14,430 bases of DNA from RGIG6178 sp045118975. GTDB lineage: Bacteria; Bacillota_I; Bacilli_A; RFN20; DUOF01. The stretch covers positions 1 through 14,430 of the forward strand of contig JBGVCT010000012.1 in NCBI GenBank assembly GCA_045118975.1, written 5' to 3'. Numbering within the stretch: the stretch's first letter is position 1; the number at the start of each line of letters is the position of its first letter. Shown one piece after another: positions 13,053 through 14,430 of the stretch. The position numbers and the translations under genes were made by a program. The notes under the pieces were generated by a model. It was not told the origin of the DNA, searched no databases, and saw only the letters and a list, made by a program, of their open reading frames with translations.

Positions 13053-13083
13053 AAAAAACTCTGACACTTAATTGTATCAGAGT
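13053..13083 (-). terminator. Terminator of the GrpB gene
   Basis: Minus strand ACTCTGATAC / GTGTCAGAGT (13074-13083 with 13058-13067), loop of six, six T. Same left arm as the terminator at 10104-10133, with a changed right arm still able to pair. The spacer 13084-13171 between this and the GrpB stop holds no gene. Confidence 0.85.
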
Positions 13084-13171
13084 AATTCTTTAGATATGGT
13101 GGAGATGGAAACATAGAATACGAATATTTATATTTATCTTCTGATTATTTCTATTTTAAAAGTCGTTTAAA

Positions 13172-13738
13172 TTAAATTCTTAATCTATTGTCATATATCA
13201 ATTTAGCTTGTTCTGTATATTTCTTTACGAACTCTGTTTTTGCATTTGTATAAGCATCACGATTATGTTCGTATTCTTTCCATAGCGATAGTTTTAATTT
13301 TTCATATTCTTTTGCAATATCCGGAAACTCGATAAGATAATCTCTAAAATACAATTCATCGTTATCTCCTGCATATCTTAAATGCAAATGAAATGTTCGC
13401 TCTGCAAAACCACTCTCAGTATATCCTTTATTGAAAGATAACCTATTCTCACTTTGCGACATACAAATATAGTCATTTTTAACAATCAAATCTTTATAGT
13501 CAAGTAAATTGCTTTCCCTTGGTATTTCTACAAGAATATCTATGATTGGCTTTGCCCATATAGTAGGGATTGCCGTGCTTCCGATATGGCTTATCCTTTC
13601 AAGTTGTGGAAGAACGTTTTTTAAGAAGGTTTCTTCCTCTAAATACCAGTTTTTCCAGCATTCTTGATGTTTTTCCAAAATAATAGGAAATAACTGCCAC
13701 AATTCTTCCAAACTCATTTCTGATAATTTCTTTTCCAT
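13172..13738 (-). CDS. GrpB family protein (UPF0157, nucleotidyltransferase-like fold)
   Basis: A 188-residue member of the GrpB family, which has a nucleotidyltransferase-like fold; its biological role is unsettled. Seen: HIGSTAIPTI at 51-60 carrying the G-S/T loop, KPIIDILVEI at 63-72 with the acidic D67 and E71, FHLHLR at 116-121 and YFRDYL at 130-135, all typical of the family. I start it at the ATG at 13738, which has GGAG 6 nt upstream; an in-frame TTG at 13753 is possible but lies in front of that site. It lies 23 nt behind the HTH-solenoid gene with no terminator between, so they are probably co-transcribed and may have arrived together, although its base composition is closer to the rest of the window. 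Confidence 0.92.
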   Translation of the reverse strand: MEKKLSEMSLEELWQLFPIILEKHQECWKNWYLEEETFLKNVLPQLERISHIGSTAIPTIWAKPIIDILVEIPRESNLLDYKDLIVKNDYICMSQSENRLSFNKGYTESGFAERTFHLHLRYAGDNDELYFRDYLIEFPDIAKEYEKLKLSLWKEYEHNRDAYTNAKTEFVKKYTEQAKLIYDNRLRI

Positions 13739-13761
13739 AATACACTCCGTCAAATTGGAAT

Positions 13762-14430
13762 TTATTGAATATAAAATCTAAAAATCTCTTTCGCCCAACC
13801 GAGCCAAGATGGAACGTTGCCGTCAAGCCATTCTACAACTTTCGGTATATCTGCCGTTGTCAAATCTCCAATGTGGCTGTAAATACTTCCGTCTGCCACG
13901 GTTTGACCGATAGCAATCATAGCATGGGCGTGGTCGCCAATGGCGGCATATTTACCGATAGCAAGCGCACCCGTTGCGAAGTAGCCAACAGAGAGCGCTC
14001 CAAAGGATATCAGTCCTACGCTGATTGCTCCTGCCGCAAAAAAGCCGAGAGCAATCGAGCCAACTGCAAGCAGTCCGGCTGAGAACACACCTGCGGAAAT
14101 CAAGCCAAGTGACAATAGACCAACGGAAACGACTCCAAGAGATAGCAGACCGACCGAGATAATACCTCGTGACATCAGACCGAGCGAAAATACTCCACGA
14201 GCTTTTAATCCTATTGCGAAGAAGCCGTGTGCATTTCTTCCGATATGGTAAAGAGGCATACCGAAAATCATCTTTTCGCTCTTGCGTTCGTGAATTTGCA
14301 ATTTCAGTTTATCCCAAAGGCTTTCTTTCTCAGTAGGTTGTATACCTTGTTTTTCAGATATATCCTCGTTAAGAAGATAATCCATCGAACATTCAAACAG
14401 CTTTCCCATCTTTATCAGTTTATCGGTTTC
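13762..14430 (-). CDS. XRE-type regulator with Gly/Ser pentad-repeat solenoid (5' end outside window)
   Basis: Incomplete: the frame runs open to the window edge, and the first visible residues ETDKLIKMGKLFECSMDYLL are the last helices of a Cro/C1-type DNA-binding domain. The ATG at 14409 is therefore internal. After a linker and MIFGMPLYHIGRNAHGF come about 17 tandem five-residue repeats of the form G-h-h-S-x (GLMSRGIISVGLLSLGVVSV and on to about GALAIG), then a compact C-terminal part with GDHAHAMIAIG and a Trp-rich end. The repeats probably form a small beta-helix, membrane-associated or a sensor surface. The DNA is far more G+C-rich than anywhere else in the window (29 of 60 bases at 13801-13860), indicating recent transfer, probably from a clostridial relative. 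Confidence 0.85.
   Translation of the reverse strand, partial: ETDKLIKMGKLFECSMDYLLNEDISEKQGIQPTEKESLWDKLKLQIHERKSEKMIFGMPLYHIGRNAHGFFAIGLKARGVFSLGLMSRGIISVGLLSLGVVSVGLLSLGLISAGVFSAGLLAVGSIALGFFAAGAISVGLISFGALSVGYFATGALAIGKYAAIGDHAHAMIAIGQTVADGSIYSHIGDLTTADIPKVVEWLDGNVPSWLGWAKEIFRFYIQ

Noticed and set aside
13090..13175. Plus-strand coding-like stretch (YGGDGNIEYEYLYLSSDYFY) after the GrpB gene
   Set aside because: Only 28 codons, no start, stop directly upstream, and overlaps the GrpB stop; likely chance in AT-rich DNA.
13599..13826. Minus-strand ORF overlapping the GrpB and HTH genes
   Set aside because: It is a shadow frame of two clearly recognisable proteins.

Overview
The window is 14.4 kb of very AT-rich DNA. 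Every supported gene reads on the minus strand. The bias towards A/T, Gram-positive style ribosome-binding sites (GAGGTG, GGTGAT, AAGGAG), many hairpin-plus-T-run terminators and a lipoprotein signal peptide point to a low-GC Bacillota or Mycoplasmatota-type bacterium using the standard code: Trp is TGG throughout and one gene ends in TGA. I cannot name a species.

Right to left, which is the direction of transcription, the window opens with an incomplete gene of foreign base composition (13762-14430: HTH regulator joined to a five-residue glycine/serine repeat solenoid) and a GrpB-family protein (13172-13738). An accessory region of mostly single-gene units follows: an unknown cytoplasmic protein (12377), a lipoprotein with a GH18-like barrel motif (11115), an SGNH/GDSL esterase (10221), a four-helix membrane protein with an HD-domain hydrolase (9560, 8933), a membrane-bound XRE regulator with a zinc-ribbon tail followed by an alpha/beta hydrolase (8122, 7104), and an RNase Z-like metallo-beta-lactamase-fold hydrolase (6118). 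Then come two unrecognised proteins (5031, 4204) and a housekeeping block: nucleoside diphosphate kinase (ndk, 3590), a small membrane protein (3196) and the two-gene potassium uptake operon trkA-trkH (1719, 158).

The most unusual structure is not a gene. Between about 5.9 and 13.1 kb, most accessory genes are separated by copies of a modular intergenic element. On the + strand it reads: a minus-strand terminator hairpin, a linker (27 bp identical between two distant copies), then one to three copies of a 31-bp unit built from TAGCACCC and TAATCGTTA boxes 17 and 14 bp apart. The copies are mosaic and degenerate, all in one orientation, and absent from the trk/ndk block. Two unrelated genes (MBL hydrolase and esterase) also share a collinear 91-bp terminator-promoter-RBS-start block. 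With several short coding-like fragments in the spacers, this looks like a plastic, cassette-like region where genes are exchanged between repeated flanks. The mechanism is not visible: there is no integrase, transposase or classical attC site here.

The trk genes together form a K+ importer. Apart from likely operon pairs (trkA-trkH; 9560-8933; 8122-7104), the accessory genes do not form a recognisable pathway.
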